A stretch of DNA of 62,681 bases from an uncultured Clostridia bacterium. Lineage in GTDB: Bacteria > Bacillota > Clostridia > Oscillospirales > Acutalibacteraceae. A model generated the notes under the pieces. It saw nothing but the letters and a program-made list of their open reading frames with translations. It was not told where the DNA came from and did no database searches. Each line of letters opens with the position of its first letter. Within the stretch, counting starts at the first letter, position 1. The stretch lies in contig CALEJD010000033.1 in NCBI GenBank assembly GCA_937898195.1, forward strand, positions 1 through 62,681, written 5' to 3'. Shown here piece by piece: positions 17,401 to 25,607 of the stretch. A program made the position numbers and the translations under genes.

Positions 17401-19074
17401 ATGAACAAAGCTTGGTATAAAGAGATGGTAGTTTACCAGATTTGGCCACGAAGCTTTAAAGACTCAAATGGTGACGGTATCGGTGACCTTGAGGGTATTT
17501 ATTCAAAACTTGACTATGTAAAGAGCATTGGTGTTGATGCTATCTGGTTTTCACCACTTTTTAAATCACCAAACGCTGACTATGGTTATGATATTGCCGA
17601 TTATATGGATATTAACCCTGAATACGGCGATATGGAAACATTCAAAAAAGTGCTTGCAGGTTGCCACGACCGTGGTATGAAAGTATTTATGGACTTGGTT
17701 GTTAACCATACATCAACTGAACATCATTGGTTCAAAGAAGCTTGCAAGAGTGTTGATAACCCATACCATGATTACTATATCTGGAGAAAAGGTAAGGGTA
17801 AAGACGGTAAAAGACCACCAAACAACTGGCTTTCAACTTTTGAAGGTGGCGCTTGGGAATATGTAGAATCAGTTGATGAATTCTATCTTCACGTATTCAC
17901 AAAAGGTCAGCCTGACCTTAATATGGATAACCCAAAAGTCAGAGAAGAAGTTAAGAACATTATGAAATTCTGGCTTGATATGGGTGTTGACGGCTTCCGT
18001 GAAGACGTTATTACATACATTTCAAAGAAAGAGGGACTTCCAAACGGATTCCCAATTCCTGTTGCTTGTGGTATGGAACACTACAACTGTGGACCACATC
18101 TTTACGAGTATCTTAAAGAATTCCACGACGATGTTCTTTCAAAATATGATTGCTTCACAGTTGGTGAAGGTCCACTTATCACACCTGAAAAAGTTCTTCA
18201 GTTCGTTACAGAAGGAGAAACACAGGTTCTTAAAACAATGTTCAGTTTTGACCATCTTGAAGCAGACTGCTTTATGACAGACTGGATTAAGACTCCATTT
18301 AGCCTTAAAGCAATGAAGAAGTGCTATCAAAAATGGTATGACGCTATGAATGGTAAGGGTTGGCATACTCTCTATCTTGAAAACCACGACCATCCAAGAA
18401 TAGTTGACCGTTACGGCTCACTTAAATACAGAGTTGAAAGCGCAAAAATGCTTGCAACAATGTGCTATTTACAAAAGGGTACACCTTTCATTTATCAAGG
18501 TCAGGAAATCGGTATGACAAATATCGAACTTCAGTCAATTGATGAATTTAAGGATATGATTACATTTAATAACCAGAAGATGTTCAATAAGCTTGGCATC
18601 AAGGGCGACCGTTTTGTTAAGATGGCAAACAAGGGTTCTCGTGAAAATTCAAGAACTCCTGTTCAATGGGACGATAGTGCTTATGCAGGCTTCTCAACAG
18701 TTGAGCCTTGGTTTAACCTTAACCCTAACTATACAGAAATTAACGTAGCACAGGCAGAAGCTGACGAAAACTCAATCCTTAATTATTATCGTAAACTTCT
18801 TAAATTCAGAAAAGAACACGAAGTTGCTATCTATGGTGACTTTAAGCAGTATTATGAAAATAGTAATGAACTTTTCGTTTATGAGAGAACTCTTGACGGT
18901 GAAAAAATCCTTGTAGTTTGCTCATTCGCAGAAAAGAGTGTTCATTTCAAAGCTCCTGAGGGAATTAATCTTGCAGATGGTGAGCTGGTTCTCAATAACT
19001 ATAAGATTAATCCTGTTAATCGCAATTCTTTCGTAACAAGACCTTACGAATGCAGAGTTTACTATTTTAAATAA
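17401..19074 (+). CDS. GH13 alpha-glucosidase / oligo-1,6-glucosidase-like
   Basis: 557 residues, cytoplasmic (no signal peptide). Near full-length match to the GH13 subfamily that contains oligo-1,6-glucosidases, sucrose-isomerase-like enzymes and trehalose-6-phosphate hydrolases: YQIWPRSFKDSNGDGIGDL, a Ca-loop-like segment, DLVVNHTS, GVDGFRED (nucleophile Asp202), TVGEG (acid/base Glu256) and ENHDHPR (Asp330, transition-state stabiliser). The common NHDQPR is NHDHPR here, and GEGP replaces the more usual GEMP-type sequence. It would cleave alpha-glucosidic bonds at the non-reducing end of short imported oligosaccharides. A transporter follows after 12 bp with no terminator, so the pair forms an uptake-and-hydrolysis operon. 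Confidence 0.93.
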   Translation: MNKAWYKEMVVYQIWPRSFKDSNGDGIGDLEGIYSKLDYVKSIGVDAIWFSPLFKSPNADYGYDIADYMDINPEYGDMETFKKVLAGCHDRGMKVFMDLVVNHTSTEHHWFKEACKSVDNPYHDYYIWRKGKGKDGKRPPNNWLSTFEGGAWEYVESVDEFYLHVFTKGQPDLNMDNPKVREEVKNIMKFWLDMGVDGFREDVITYISKKEGLPNGFPIPVACGMEHYNCGPHLYEYLKEFHDDVLSKYDCFTVGEGPLITPEKVLQFVTEGETQVLKTMFSFDHLEADCFMTDWIKTPFSLKAMKKCYQKWYDAMNGKGWHTLYLENHDHPRIVDRYGSLKYRVESAKMLATMCYLQKGTPFIYQGQEIGMTNIELQSIDEFKDMITFNNQKMFNKLGIKGDRFVKMANKGSRENSRTPVQWDDSAYAGFSTVEPWFNLNPNYTEINVAQAEADENSILNYYRKLLKFRKEHEVAIYGDFKQYYENSNELFVYERTLDGEKILVVCSFAEKSVHFKAPEGINLADGELVLNNYKINPVNRNSFVTRPYECRVYYFK

Positions 19075-19086
19075 GAGGTACTTACA

Positions 19087-20454
19087 ATGAGTAATAACGG
19101 AAAACTTTCAAAACGTGTCTGGACGGGTATTTTGCTCTTTATGTTTATGGGCTTGCTTGCCTGGAACGTTGAAAATATGTATTTTAACACATTCTTAAAT
19201 GACTGTGTTTATAACGAAGGCATTTTAGGTGCTTCTTTAACACTTACTGATGCTGTTAATATAATGGTTACTATTTCTGCAATTACTGCAGTTGTAACAA
19301 CATTCATTATGGGTACACTCAGTGAAAAGCTTAAAAATCGTAAAGCATTTATCTCATTTGGATATATTGCTTGGGGTATTGTAACAGCTCTTTTTGGTTT
19401 CATCACAAAAGATAATGTTGCAAATCTTTTTGGTCTTTCAGACCCAGGTCAAATTATTACAGTAACTGCTTGGATTGTTATTATTATGGATATGATAATG
19501 ACCTTTATGGGTTCAACAAGTAACGACTCTGCTTTCAACGCTTGGGTTACCGACGTTACAACTCCTGAGTCACGACCAAAGGTTGAAACCGCATCAACAT
19601 TTATGGGCTTCCTTGCAATGGCTGTAATTATGGTTGTTGGCTCAATGGCGCAAGGTGGAGCAATTTCATATACCACTTTCTTTGTTGGTATGGGTGTTGT
19701 TGTTGCAATTGTCGGTGTTGCAGGCGTATTCCTTATTGATAATCCTAAAAAGTTTGAAAATGCAACGAAATCAAACACAAGCTATTGGGCAGACCTTTTC
19801 TATGGATTCCGTCCAAGCGTTATTAAAAAGAACAGCATACTTTATTTAATCTTTTCTGCTTTCTGTATTTTTAACTGCGCATTTCAGGTGTTCTTCCCAT
19901 ACCTTATAATCTATTTAGGTTCAGTTGTGCTTCCTGCAAATGCAGATATTAACCTTCTTTCAGCAGGAGTAATTGTTCCTGCAGTTATTTCAGTTGCAAC
20001 AATTCTTGCAGGCATTGTAATTCTTATGAAGGTTGCAGTTAATAACAAGCCTGTTGCATTCCTTACAAGCACAGTGCTTCTTGTTGTGGGACTTTTCATA
20101 CTTTCAACATCAACAAGTATCTGGACAATTATCGTTGGTATTGCACCAGTGCTTATCGGCTATCTTGTGCTTACAATTCAACTTGGTGCATCAATACGTG
20201 ACTATACACCACAAGACAATGTTGGATTGTTCCAAGGCATCAGAATGGTGTTTGCAGTGCTTATTCCAATGGTTGTTGGTCCTACTCTTGGTAACATCGC
20301 AACAAAGAACACATCTGGCGCTGAAGATGTGCTTCCTACAAAAGCAATCTTCCTTTATGCAGGTGTCGTTGCAGTGTTTATTTTTGTACCAATGATAGCA
20401 CTTATCAAGAAAATGAAAAAAGAAAAAGCAAATGCACTCAAAGAAAACAACTAA
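19087..20454 (+). CDS. MFS/GPH-type transporter, probably for alpha-glucosides
   Basis: 455 residues with ~12 membrane helices and a central cytoplasmic loop. The segment GTLSEKLKNRKAFISFGY after helix 2 is the MFS-type loop, and WVTDVTTPESRPKVE resembles the corresponding loop of sugar porters. It has no close similarity to the GPH protein at 4105-5577. Position directly behind an intracellular alpha-glucosidase, 12 bp away, suggests it imports that enzyme's substrate, such as isomaltose or another short alpha-glucoside. That assignment is from context only. Confidence 0.8.
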   Translation: MSNNGKLSKRVWTGILLFMFMGLLAWNVENMYFNTFLNDCVYNEGILGASLTLTDAVNIMVTISAITAVVTTFIMGTLSEKLKNRKAFISFGYIAWGIVTALFGFITKDNVANLFGLSDPGQIITVTAWIVIIMDMIMTFMGSTSNDSAFNAWVTDVTTPESRPKVETASTFMGFLAMAVIMVVGSMAQGGAISYTTFFVGMGVVVAIVGVAGVFLIDNPKKFENATKSNTSYWADLFYGFRPSVIKKNSILYLIFSAFCIFNCAFQVFFPYLIIYLGSVVLPANADINLLSAGVIVPAVISVATILAGIVILMKVAVNNKPVAFLTSTVLLVVGLFILSTSTSIWTIIVGIAPVLIGYLVLTIQLGASIRDYTPQDNVGLFQGIRMVFAVLIPMVVGPTLGNIATKNTSGAEDVLPTKAIFLYAGVVAVFIFVPMIALIKKMKKEKANALKENN

Positions 20455-20468
20455 TTTAAACAAAATGA

Positions 20469-20506
20469 AAACCACTTGACTAAAAAATCAAGTGGTTTAT
20501 TTTTTT
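20469..20506. terminator. Bidirectional terminator between the transporter and panT-like genes
   Basis: AAACCACTTGA (20469-20479) pairs perfectly with TCAAGTGGTTT (20488-20498), followed by ATTTTTTT on the plus strand and preceded by an A-rich stretch serving the minus strand. Confidence 0.85.
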
Positions 20507-20508
20507 AC

Positions 20509-21117
20509 TTATTTGATTTTTTTGATAGCCTTGTGAATTACAGATGCGACAGGTGGTGCAACAATAGTTGTTGTAACAATTTCCATTAAGCCATTGAGTC
20601 CAATGAATGCTGCAAGAAAAGCAATAAGACTTAAATCGCCACGGAAGCCCATTATGTAGTCACTCTTACCAAAGAAAAGAATGAGCAAGGTCATAAAGAA
20701 AGCTGTGTTGAGAACGGGTGCAGAGAGTGCACCGATTACATAAGCCAATTTACGTTTCTTTCTTGCTATAATTTTGTAAATCACAGCACAGAGATAACCC
20801 ATAAGCACACGGGGTACAATGCACATAATGAATGTGAAAATTGGGTTAATGCTTAAAAGTGTAGTGCCGAACGCATCAAGTCCGAAACATTGAATGAAGC
20901 TTGTGACACCGAATACAAGTCCTAAAAAGGCTCCTGTTTTCTCACCCAAGGTCATAGCACCAACTGCGACCGGAACCATAATAAAGGTCATTTTAACAGG
21001 CCCAAGTGGCATATACCCCAGTGGTGTGAATGCCATCAGTATGATAATTGCTGAAAGCATTGCGTTTTCGGTAAGCGCGATTATTTTCTTTCGGCTTACC
21101 TTTCTTTTTTTTGCCAT
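20509..21117 (-). CDS. ECF transporter S component, probably for pantothenate
   Basis: 202 residues with six hydrophobic helices and a basic N terminus (MAKKRKVSRKK), the size and layout of an energy-coupling-factor substrate-binding (S) subunit. S components capture a vitamin and work with a shared EcfA/A'/T module, which is not in this window. The gene lies 58 bp downstream of coaX on the same strand. Since CoaX phosphorylates pantothenate, a PanT-type pantothenate S component is the most economical reading; the fold alone does not fix the vitamin. A strong AAGGAGG precedes the ATG. Confidence 0.78.
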   Translation of the reverse strand: MAKKRKVSRKKIIALTENAMLSAIIILMAFTPLGYMPLGPVKMTFIMVPVAVGAMTLGEKTGAFLGLVFGVTSFIQCFGLDAFGTTLLSINPIFTFIMCIVPRVLMGYLCAVIYKIIARKKRKLAYVIGALSAPVLNTAFFMTLLILFFGKSDYIMGFRGDLSLIAFLAAFIGLNGLMEIVTTTIVAPPVASVIHKAIKKIK

Positions 21118-21175
21118 ATATATTCCTCCTTGCTACTGCTCCAAACGGATGCAATGCAAAATATTGACGAATAAA

Positions 21176-21940
21176 TTATTTGTTTTTATTATAAATTGCT
21201 TTAAGTCCTTTGAGAACTAAATCACCATCATAAATGATTTCTCGCTTGCAAACAGGTGAAATGAAATGCGAAAGACCACCTGTTGCAATAATTGTTTTTG
21301 GCTCACCAAGTTCTTCCGAGAATCTGTCAAGAAGTCCATCAATCATTGAAGCTGTGCCGAGAACAATTCCACTTTGCATACTTTCAATAGTGTTTGTTCC
21401 GCAAGCCTTTTTAGGTGGCTCGAGACTGATTGCAGGTAAGAGAGAGCTTGTGTTTGTAAGTGCTTGTAAAGAAATTGCAACACCAGGTGCAATCATACAA
21501 CCACGAAAACCCTTGTTTTCATCAACAGCATAGATTTTTGTAGCTGTGCCAAGGTCAATAACAAATGCAGGTAATGGATATTCGTTGGCAGCACCAACAG
21601 CACCTGCCGCCAAGTCCGCACCAAGTTGAGCGGGGTTATCAATTAAAATGTTAAGCCCTGTTTTAACACCGGGAGAAAGCACAATAACATTTTTGCCAAT
21701 GAGTTTCTGCACAGCATTTTTTACATGGACAGTAATTTCAGGCACAACCGATGAAATCACAGCACCCATAATATTATTAAAATCAATATTATAAATTTTA
21801 AAAATATTCAAGAATTCAACTGCAAACTGGTCATCAGTCTTTTGTCTTTCAGTTGCAAGACGGGCACTCATTGTAAGCAGTTCGTCGTCAAAAAGACCAA
21901 TGTTCATATTTGTATTGCCAATATCTATTGTAAGAAGCAT
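21176..21940 (-). CDS. coaX: Type III pantothenate kinase
   Basis: 254 residues. It phosphorylates pantothenate, the first step of coenzyme A synthesis; type III enzymes need a monovalent cation and are not feedback-inhibited by CoA. ASKHA-fold motifs are present: the N-terminal phosphate loop LLTIDIGNTNMNIGLF, the middle segment QLGADLAAGAVGA with the catalytic Asp, and DLGTAT. In many homologues GADR replaces the GADL seen here, and DLGTATKI has Lys where TTI is common; both variants look like a clostridial subgroup. It leads the minus-strand pair with an S component for vitamin uptake, so uptake and trapping are co-expressed. A promoter lies just upstream. Confidence 0.93.
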   Translation of the reverse strand: MLLTIDIGNTNMNIGLFDDELLTMSARLATERQKTDDQFAVEFLNIFKIYNIDFNNIMGAVISSVVPEITVHVKNAVQKLIGKNVIVLSPGVKTGLNILIDNPAQLGADLAAGAVGAANEYPLPAFVIDLGTATKIYAVDENKGFRGCMIAPGVAISLQALTNTSSLLPAISLEPPKKACGTNTIESMQSGIVLGTASMIDGLLDRFSEELGEPKTIIATGGLSHFISPVCKREIIYDGDLVLKGLKAIYNKNK

Positions 21941-21969
21941 AATCTCACCTCGTTCTTTTAACGCAATTA

Positions 21970-21998
21970 AGTATATACTATTTTTTATTGTTTATCAA
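21970..21998 (-). promoter_or_regulatory. Promoter of coaX-panT-like operon (minus strand)
   Basis: On the minus strand TTGATA (complement of 21993-21998), 17 bp, TATACT (complement of 21970-21975). Its -35 overlaps the -35 of the divergent promoter by one base. Confidence 0.55.
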
Positions 21999-22016
21999 GT
22001 TTTTTTGTGTTACAAT
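21988..22016 (+). promoter_or_regulatory. Promoter of the PflX-like radical SAM gene
   Basis: TTGTTT (21988-21993), 17 bp, TACAAT (22011-22016). The predicted start near 22023 supports the GTG at 22040 as translation start and excludes the upstream in-frame GTG at 22007. Confidence 0.5.
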
Positions 22017-22039
22017 GTGTGAAGAAATGGGGTGAAACT

Positions 22040-22918
22040 GTGATTTGTAATTTGTGTCCGAGAAATTGTAATGCAGAAAGAACTGAATATATAGGTAATG
22101 GGTTTTGCAAAATGCCCGAAAATCCTGTGCTTGCCCGTGCAGATATTCACATGTGGGAAGAGCCTTGCATAAGTGGTGAAAAGGGGACGGGTGCAATCTT
22201 TTTTTCAGGTTGCTCTTTAAAATGTTGCTTTTGTCAGAATTACCCCATAAGCCACGAAAATAAGGGTGAAGTTATAACTACAGCACGACTTGTTGAAATT
22301 ATCAAAGAACTTGAAAACCGTGGAGTACATACTATTGATTTTGTAAATCCCACTCATTTTTCACACGTTATCATTGACGCCTTGACCGAATACAAACCAC
22401 AAGTGCCACTTGTATATAATTCATCGGGATATGACAGCATTGAAACTCTCAAAAAATTAGAGGGATTAGTTGATGTTTATTTGCCTGACTTTAAATATTT
22501 TAGTAGTGAAAAATCAACGGCTTATGCTAAATGCCCAGATTATTTTGAAAAAGCAAGCAGAGCAATTCTCGAGATGCACCGTCAACAACCAAAAGCAGAA
22601 TTCAAAGATGGAATAATCCAAAAAGGACTTATTATCCGTCATCTTGTTTTACCGAAGAATGTAGAAGAAAGCAAAAATATACTTTTATGGATTAAAAACA
22701 ATCTCCCAAATGACACAATTATAAGCATAATGAGTCAATATACCCCTTATGGCAATATTGATGAGTTTAAAGAGTTGAACAGAAAACTCACAACAGCAGA
22801 ATATAATAAAGTTGTAGATTATTTCATTGCTTTAGGTCTTACAAACGGCTTTATGCAAGAAAAAACATCTGCAAAGACTGATTTTATACCAAGCTTCGAT
22901 GGCACAGGTGTAAAATAA
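22040..22918 (+). CDS. PflX/COG1313-like radical SAM protein
   Basis: 292 residues from a GTG at 22040, with GGGGTG (22029-22034) 5 nt upstream. The N-terminal Cys-rich segment CNLCPRNC plus GFC resembles an extra iron-sulfur site, followed by the radical-SAM triad in CSLKCCFC (CX3CX2C) and QNYPIS. These features match the COG1313 group related to pyruvate formate-lyase activating enzymes, whose substrate remains unassigned. No glycyl-radical partner is adjacent; NrdD is 6 kb away and has its own NrdG. It is monocistronic and divergent from coaX. Confidence 0.85.
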   Translation: MICNLCPRNCNAERTEYIGNGFCKMPENPVLARADIHMWEEPCISGEKGTGAIFFSGCSLKCCFCQNYPISHENKGEVITTARLVEIIKELENRGVHTIDFVNPTHFSHVIIDALTEYKPQVPLVYNSSGYDSIETLKKLEGLVDVYLPDFKYFSSEKSTAYAKCPDYFEKASRAILEMHRQQPKAEFKDGIIQKGLIIRHLVLPKNVEESKNILLWIKNNLPNDTIISIMSQYTPYGNIDEFKELNRKLTTAEYNKVVDYFIALGLTNGFMQEKTSAKTDFIPSFDGTGVK

Positions 22919-22986
22919 TATTGAAATCTATAAAAAATATGATATAATTTTTACATAAAATTTTAGGTGAAAGAAGGATTTTTAAA

Positions 22987-23445
22987 ATGAAAGGATTTTT
23001 AAAAGAATTCAAAGATTTTGCTATGCGTGGTAACGTAATCGACCTTGCAGTCGGTGTTATCATCGGTGGTGCTTTCCAGAAAATCGTAACATCAGTTGTT
23101 AACGACCTTGTAATGCCACTTATCGGTCTTATCACAAAGGGTAGTGACTTTGCAACAAAATTTGTAGCTCTCGACGGTGGCGACTATGCAACAATCGAAG
23201 AAGCAACAGCAGCAGGTGCAGCAATTCTTACATACGGTAACTTTATTGCAGTAACAATCGACTTCCTTATTATGGCATTTGTTATCTTCCTTCTCGTTAA
23301 GGGACTTAACAAACTCACTTCAATCGGCAAAAAACCTGAACCAGTAGTAGAAGCAGCACCTACAACAAAGGTTTGCCCATTCTGTAAGAGTGAAATTGCT
23401 ATTGACGCTACAAAGTGTGCACATTGTACATCTGACGTTGAATAA
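22987..23445 (+). CDS. mscL: Large-conductance mechanosensitive channel with C-terminal zinc ribbon
   Basis: 152 residues. The first helix (FAMRGNVIDLAVGVIIGGAF) and second helix (ITVDFLIMAFVIFLLVKGLN-like) match MscL, the pentameric safety valve that opens under membrane tension in osmotic down-shock. The usual C-terminal bundle is replaced after a Pro/Ala linker by a small zinc-ribbon with two Cys pairs, CPFC and CAHC. Similar ribbons occur on clostridial MscL proteins; their role is not established. AAGGA lies 8 nt before the ATG. proC starts 2 nt after the stop without its own ribosome binding site, so the two are coupled. Confidence 0.94.
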   Translation: MKGFLKEFKDFAMRGNVIDLAVGVIIGGAFQKIVTSVVNDLVMPLIGLITKGSDFATKFVALDGGDYATIEEATAAGAAILTYGNFIAVTIDFLIMAFVIFLLVKGLNKLTSIGKKPEPVVEAAPTTKVCPFCKSEIAIDATKCAHCTSDVE

Positions 23446-23447
23446 TT

Positions 23448-24254
23448 ATGCAAATTAAGTTAGGTTTTATCGGTTGCGGAAATATGGCAACAGCAATAAT
23501 AAATGGTGCAGTTACATCAGAATTTATTGCAGGTGAAAATATTTTTGTTTATGATATTGATAGTGAAAAAACAGGTTTTCTTTATGAAAAACATGGGGTG
23601 AATGTGTGTGATTCCGCCGAGAGCGTTGCAGAAAATACTGACGTAACAGTTCTTGCGGTTAAACCACAGATTTTCCCAACAGTTTTACCACAGATTAAAG
23701 ATGTTGTGTTGGAAAAAGGCACAGCAATCGTTTCAATCGGTGCAGGTAAAACTCTCAATTATATCGGCTCGTTTTTAGATGACGATGCAAAAATTGTTCG
23801 TGTTATGCCAAACATCAACGCAAAAGTTGGTGCATCAATGAGTGGCATTTGCAAGAACAAAAATGTCAATGATAATTTGCTCCAGTTTGTCAAAGACTTG
23901 TGTTGCTCATTCGGTGATGTAATTGAGTTAGAAGAAGATATGTTCCCGCTTTTTGGGGTAATTGCAGGTTGCTCACCGGCTTATTCATTTATGTTCATTG
24001 ACTCAATGGCTCGTGAAGCCGTGAAGAACGGAATGAATAAAAAAGATGCTTTGAAAATCTGTGCACAAGCTGTGCTTGGTAGTGCAAAGACAATTTTAGA
24101 AGATAGTGATGCTAATTCGTGGGCATTAATTAATAGTGTTTGCTCACCTGGTGGCACAACTATTGAGGGAATCGCAGTTTTAGAACAAGAAGGTTTCGAC
24201 GAAACTGTTATGAATGCCGTAAAAGCATCCCTTGAAAAAGATAAGAAATTATAA
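23448..24254 (+). CDS. proC: Pyrroline-5-carboxylate reductase
   Basis: 268 residues. It reduces 1-pyrroline-5-carboxylate to proline with NAD(P)H, the last step of proline synthesis. The N-terminal Rossmann motif GFIGCGNMATAII and the C-terminal signature region around LINSVCSPGGTTIEGIAVLE are intact. The first codon is 2 nt after mscL and there is no clear Shine-Dalgarno, so translation probably depends on mscL. Linking an osmotic channel to synthesis of the compatible solute proline suggests a shared osmotic role, and putP is also in the window; this is inference. Confidence 0.95.
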   Translation: MQIKLGFIGCGNMATAIINGAVTSEFIAGENIFVYDIDSEKTGFLYEKHGVNVCDSAESVAENTDVTVLAVKPQIFPTVLPQIKDVVLEKGTAIVSIGAGKTLNYIGSFLDDDAKIVRVMPNINAKVGASMSGICKNKNVNDNLLQFVKDLCCSFGDVIELEEDMFPLFGVIAGCSPAYSFMFIDSMAREAVKNGMNKKDALKICAQAVLGSAKTILEDSDANSWALINSVCSPGGTTIEGIAVLEQEGFDETVMNAVKASLEKDKKL

Positions 24255-24258
24255 AAAT

Positions 24259-24287
24259 AACGGACAGCATTGCTGTCCGTTTTCTTT
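24259..24287. terminator. Bidirectional terminator between proC and cysK
   Basis: AACGGACAGCA and TGCTGTCCGTT (24259-24281) form a near-perfect hairpin with a one-base centre, flanked by an A-rich left side and TTTCTTTG on the right. Confidence 0.8.
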
Positions 24288-24288
24288 G

Positions 24289-25212
24289 TTAGAACAAATC
24301 TGTTGATAAATACCTGTCACCTGTGTCTGGCAAAATCACAACAATGTTTTTGCCTTTGTTCTCTTGCTTTTTAGCCAAAAGCAGTGCACCGTGAAGAGCC
24401 GCACCTGATGAAATGCCAACCAACACACCTTCGCGTTTTGCCATCATACGACTTGCTTCATAAGCTTCATTTGTGCTGACTGTAATAATCTCATCAATGA
24501 TTTCTGTGTTAAGAATTTCTGGGATAAACCCTGCACCAATGCCTTGTAATCCGTGAGCCCCTGCTTTGCCACCTGAAAGGACGGGGGAGTCAACAGGCTC
24601 AATACCAACAATTTTTATGTCAGGATTTTTTGATTTTAGATATTCACCAATTCCTGTGATTGTGCCACCTGTACCAACACCTGCGACTAAAATATCAACT
24701 TGCCCGTCTGTGTCTTCCCAGATTTCAGGACCAGTTGTCAAGAAATGTGCCTTTGGGTTTGCAGGGTTAACAAACTGACCTGCAACAATACTGTTTGGAA
24801 TTTCGCGTGATAATTCTTCGGCTTTTTCTATTGCACCATTCATACCTTTTGCACCGTCTGTGAGCACCAATTCTGCACCAAAAGATGCAATGAGTTTTCT
24901 GCGCTCAACTGACATTGTTTCAGGCATTGTGATAATTAATTCATATCCCTTTGCAGCGGCAACTGATGCAAGACCGATACCTGTGTTACCACTTGTTGGC
25001 TCAATAATAACAGAGCCTTCTTTCAAAATTCCTTTTTCTTCGGCATCTTCAATCATAGACTTTGCAACACGGTCTTTAATGCTTCCTGCAGGGTTGAAAA
25101 GCTCTAACTTTGCGAGAACTTTTGCAGAAAGATTTTCATCTTTTTCAATGCTTGAAAGCTCCAAAAGGGGGGTTCTTCCAATCAATTCTGATGCAGTTTT
25201 AAAAATTCTCAT
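24289..25212 (-). CDS. cysK: Cysteine synthase (O-acetylserine sulfhydrylase)
   Basis: 307 residues starting at the minus-strand ATG at 25212, behind GGAGATGG. The frame stays open to 25431 but that stretch is the complement of tRNA-Pro and is not coding. PLP-lysine Lys46 lies in NPAGSIKDR, the substrate loop is TSGNTGIGL, and GVGTGGTITG binds the cofactor phosphate. It makes cysteine from O-acetylserine and sulfide. CysK and CysM are hard to separate by eye; the length and SGNTG loop favour CysK. It is monocistronic, converges on proC and diverges from the tRNA gene. Confidence 0.95.
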   Translation of the reverse strand: MRIFKTASELIGRTPLLELSSIEKDENLSAKVLAKLELFNPAGSIKDRVAKSMIEDAEEKGILKEGSVIIEPTSGNTGIGLASVAAAKGYELIITMPETMSVERRKLIASFGAELVLTDGAKGMNGAIEKAEELSREIPNSIVAGQFVNPANPKAHFLTTGPEIWEDTDGQVDILVAGVGTGGTITGIGEYLKSKNPDIKIVGIEPVDSPVLSGGKAGAHGLQGIGAGFIPEILNTEIIDEIITVSTNEAYEASRMMAKREGVLVGISSGAALHGALLLAKKQENKGKNIVVILPDTGDRYLSTDLF

Positions 25213-25246
25213 AGCACCATCTCCAAGAGTATATTGTCTGAATAGT

Positions 25247-25275
25247 ATTATATTACAAGTTTTTCTGTTATGCAA
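25247..25275 (-). promoter_or_regulatory. Promoter of cysK (minus strand)
   Basis: Minus-strand TTGCAT (complement of 25270-25275), 17 bp, TATAAT (complement of 25247-25252). Confidence 0.55.
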
Positions 25276-25305
25276 CAGGACAATATTGCTATTTTTGAAA
25301 ATATG

Positions 25306-25334
25306 TTGATTTATTGAAACGTATATATTATAAT
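25306..25334 (+). promoter_or_regulatory. Promoter of tRNA-Pro
   Basis: TTGATT (25306-25311), 17 bp, TATAAT (25329-25334), about 21 nt before the mature tRNA 5' end. Confidence 0.6.
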
Positions 25335-25354
25335 TTTTAAGAAATAAGAAACAA

Positions 25355-25430
25355 CGAGATGTAGCGCAGGTGGTAGCGCGCCACGTTCGGGACGTGGATG
25401 CCGCAAGTTCGAATCTTGTCATCTCGACCA
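25355..25430 (+). tRNA. tRNA-Pro (anticodon CGG)
   Basis: 76 nt including an encoded 3' CCA. The acceptor stem CGAGATG pairs with CATCTCG, with discriminator A. The D arm has GCGC...GCGC, the anticodon stem CCACG/CGTGG encloses the loop TTCGGGA (anticodon CGG, reading CCG), and the T arm contains GTTCGAAT. The C1-G72 pair is expected for tRNA-Pro. A terminator follows immediately. Confidence 0.95.
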
Positions 25431-25433
25431 CCT

Positions 25434-25473
25434 AAGTACAACGGTTTTAATACAAACCGTTGTACTTTTTTTG
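25434..25473 (+). terminator. Terminator of tRNA-Pro
   Basis: AAGTACAACGGTTT (25434-25447) pairs perfectly with AAACCGTTGTACTT (25454-25467), a 14-bp stem, followed by a T run. Confidence 0.9.
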
Positions 25474-25524
25474 TTTTTGTGGTATAGTTTATTTATATAG
25501 TAGTTTTAAATCAAAGGGTAAACC

Positions 25525-25590
25525 ATGGGATTTTTTAGTAACCTTTTTAAAGATTCATTTGAAACATGGTTTAGAATTATGAATTGTTAA
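25525..25590 (+). CDS. Possible 21-residue small protein
   Basis: ATG at 25525 preceded at 7 nt by AAAGGG (25512-25517), encoding a 21-residue peptide rich in Phe and Trp (begins MGFFSNLFKD, contains FETWFRI) and ending 17 nt before the Nudix gene. An amphipathic helix is plausible. It could be a real leader peptide, a membrane-active micropeptide, or the remnant of a longer gene. Only the ribosome binding site and position support it. Confidence 0.3.
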   Translation: MGFFSNLFKDSFETWFRIMNC

Positions 25591-25607
25591 TACAAAGGAG
25601 AAAAACT

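Noticed and set aside
25213..25431. N-terminal extension of the cysK frame
   Set aside because: This part is the complement of tRNA-Pro and its promoter; the correct ATG at 25212 has a ribosome binding site and starts the conserved enzyme.
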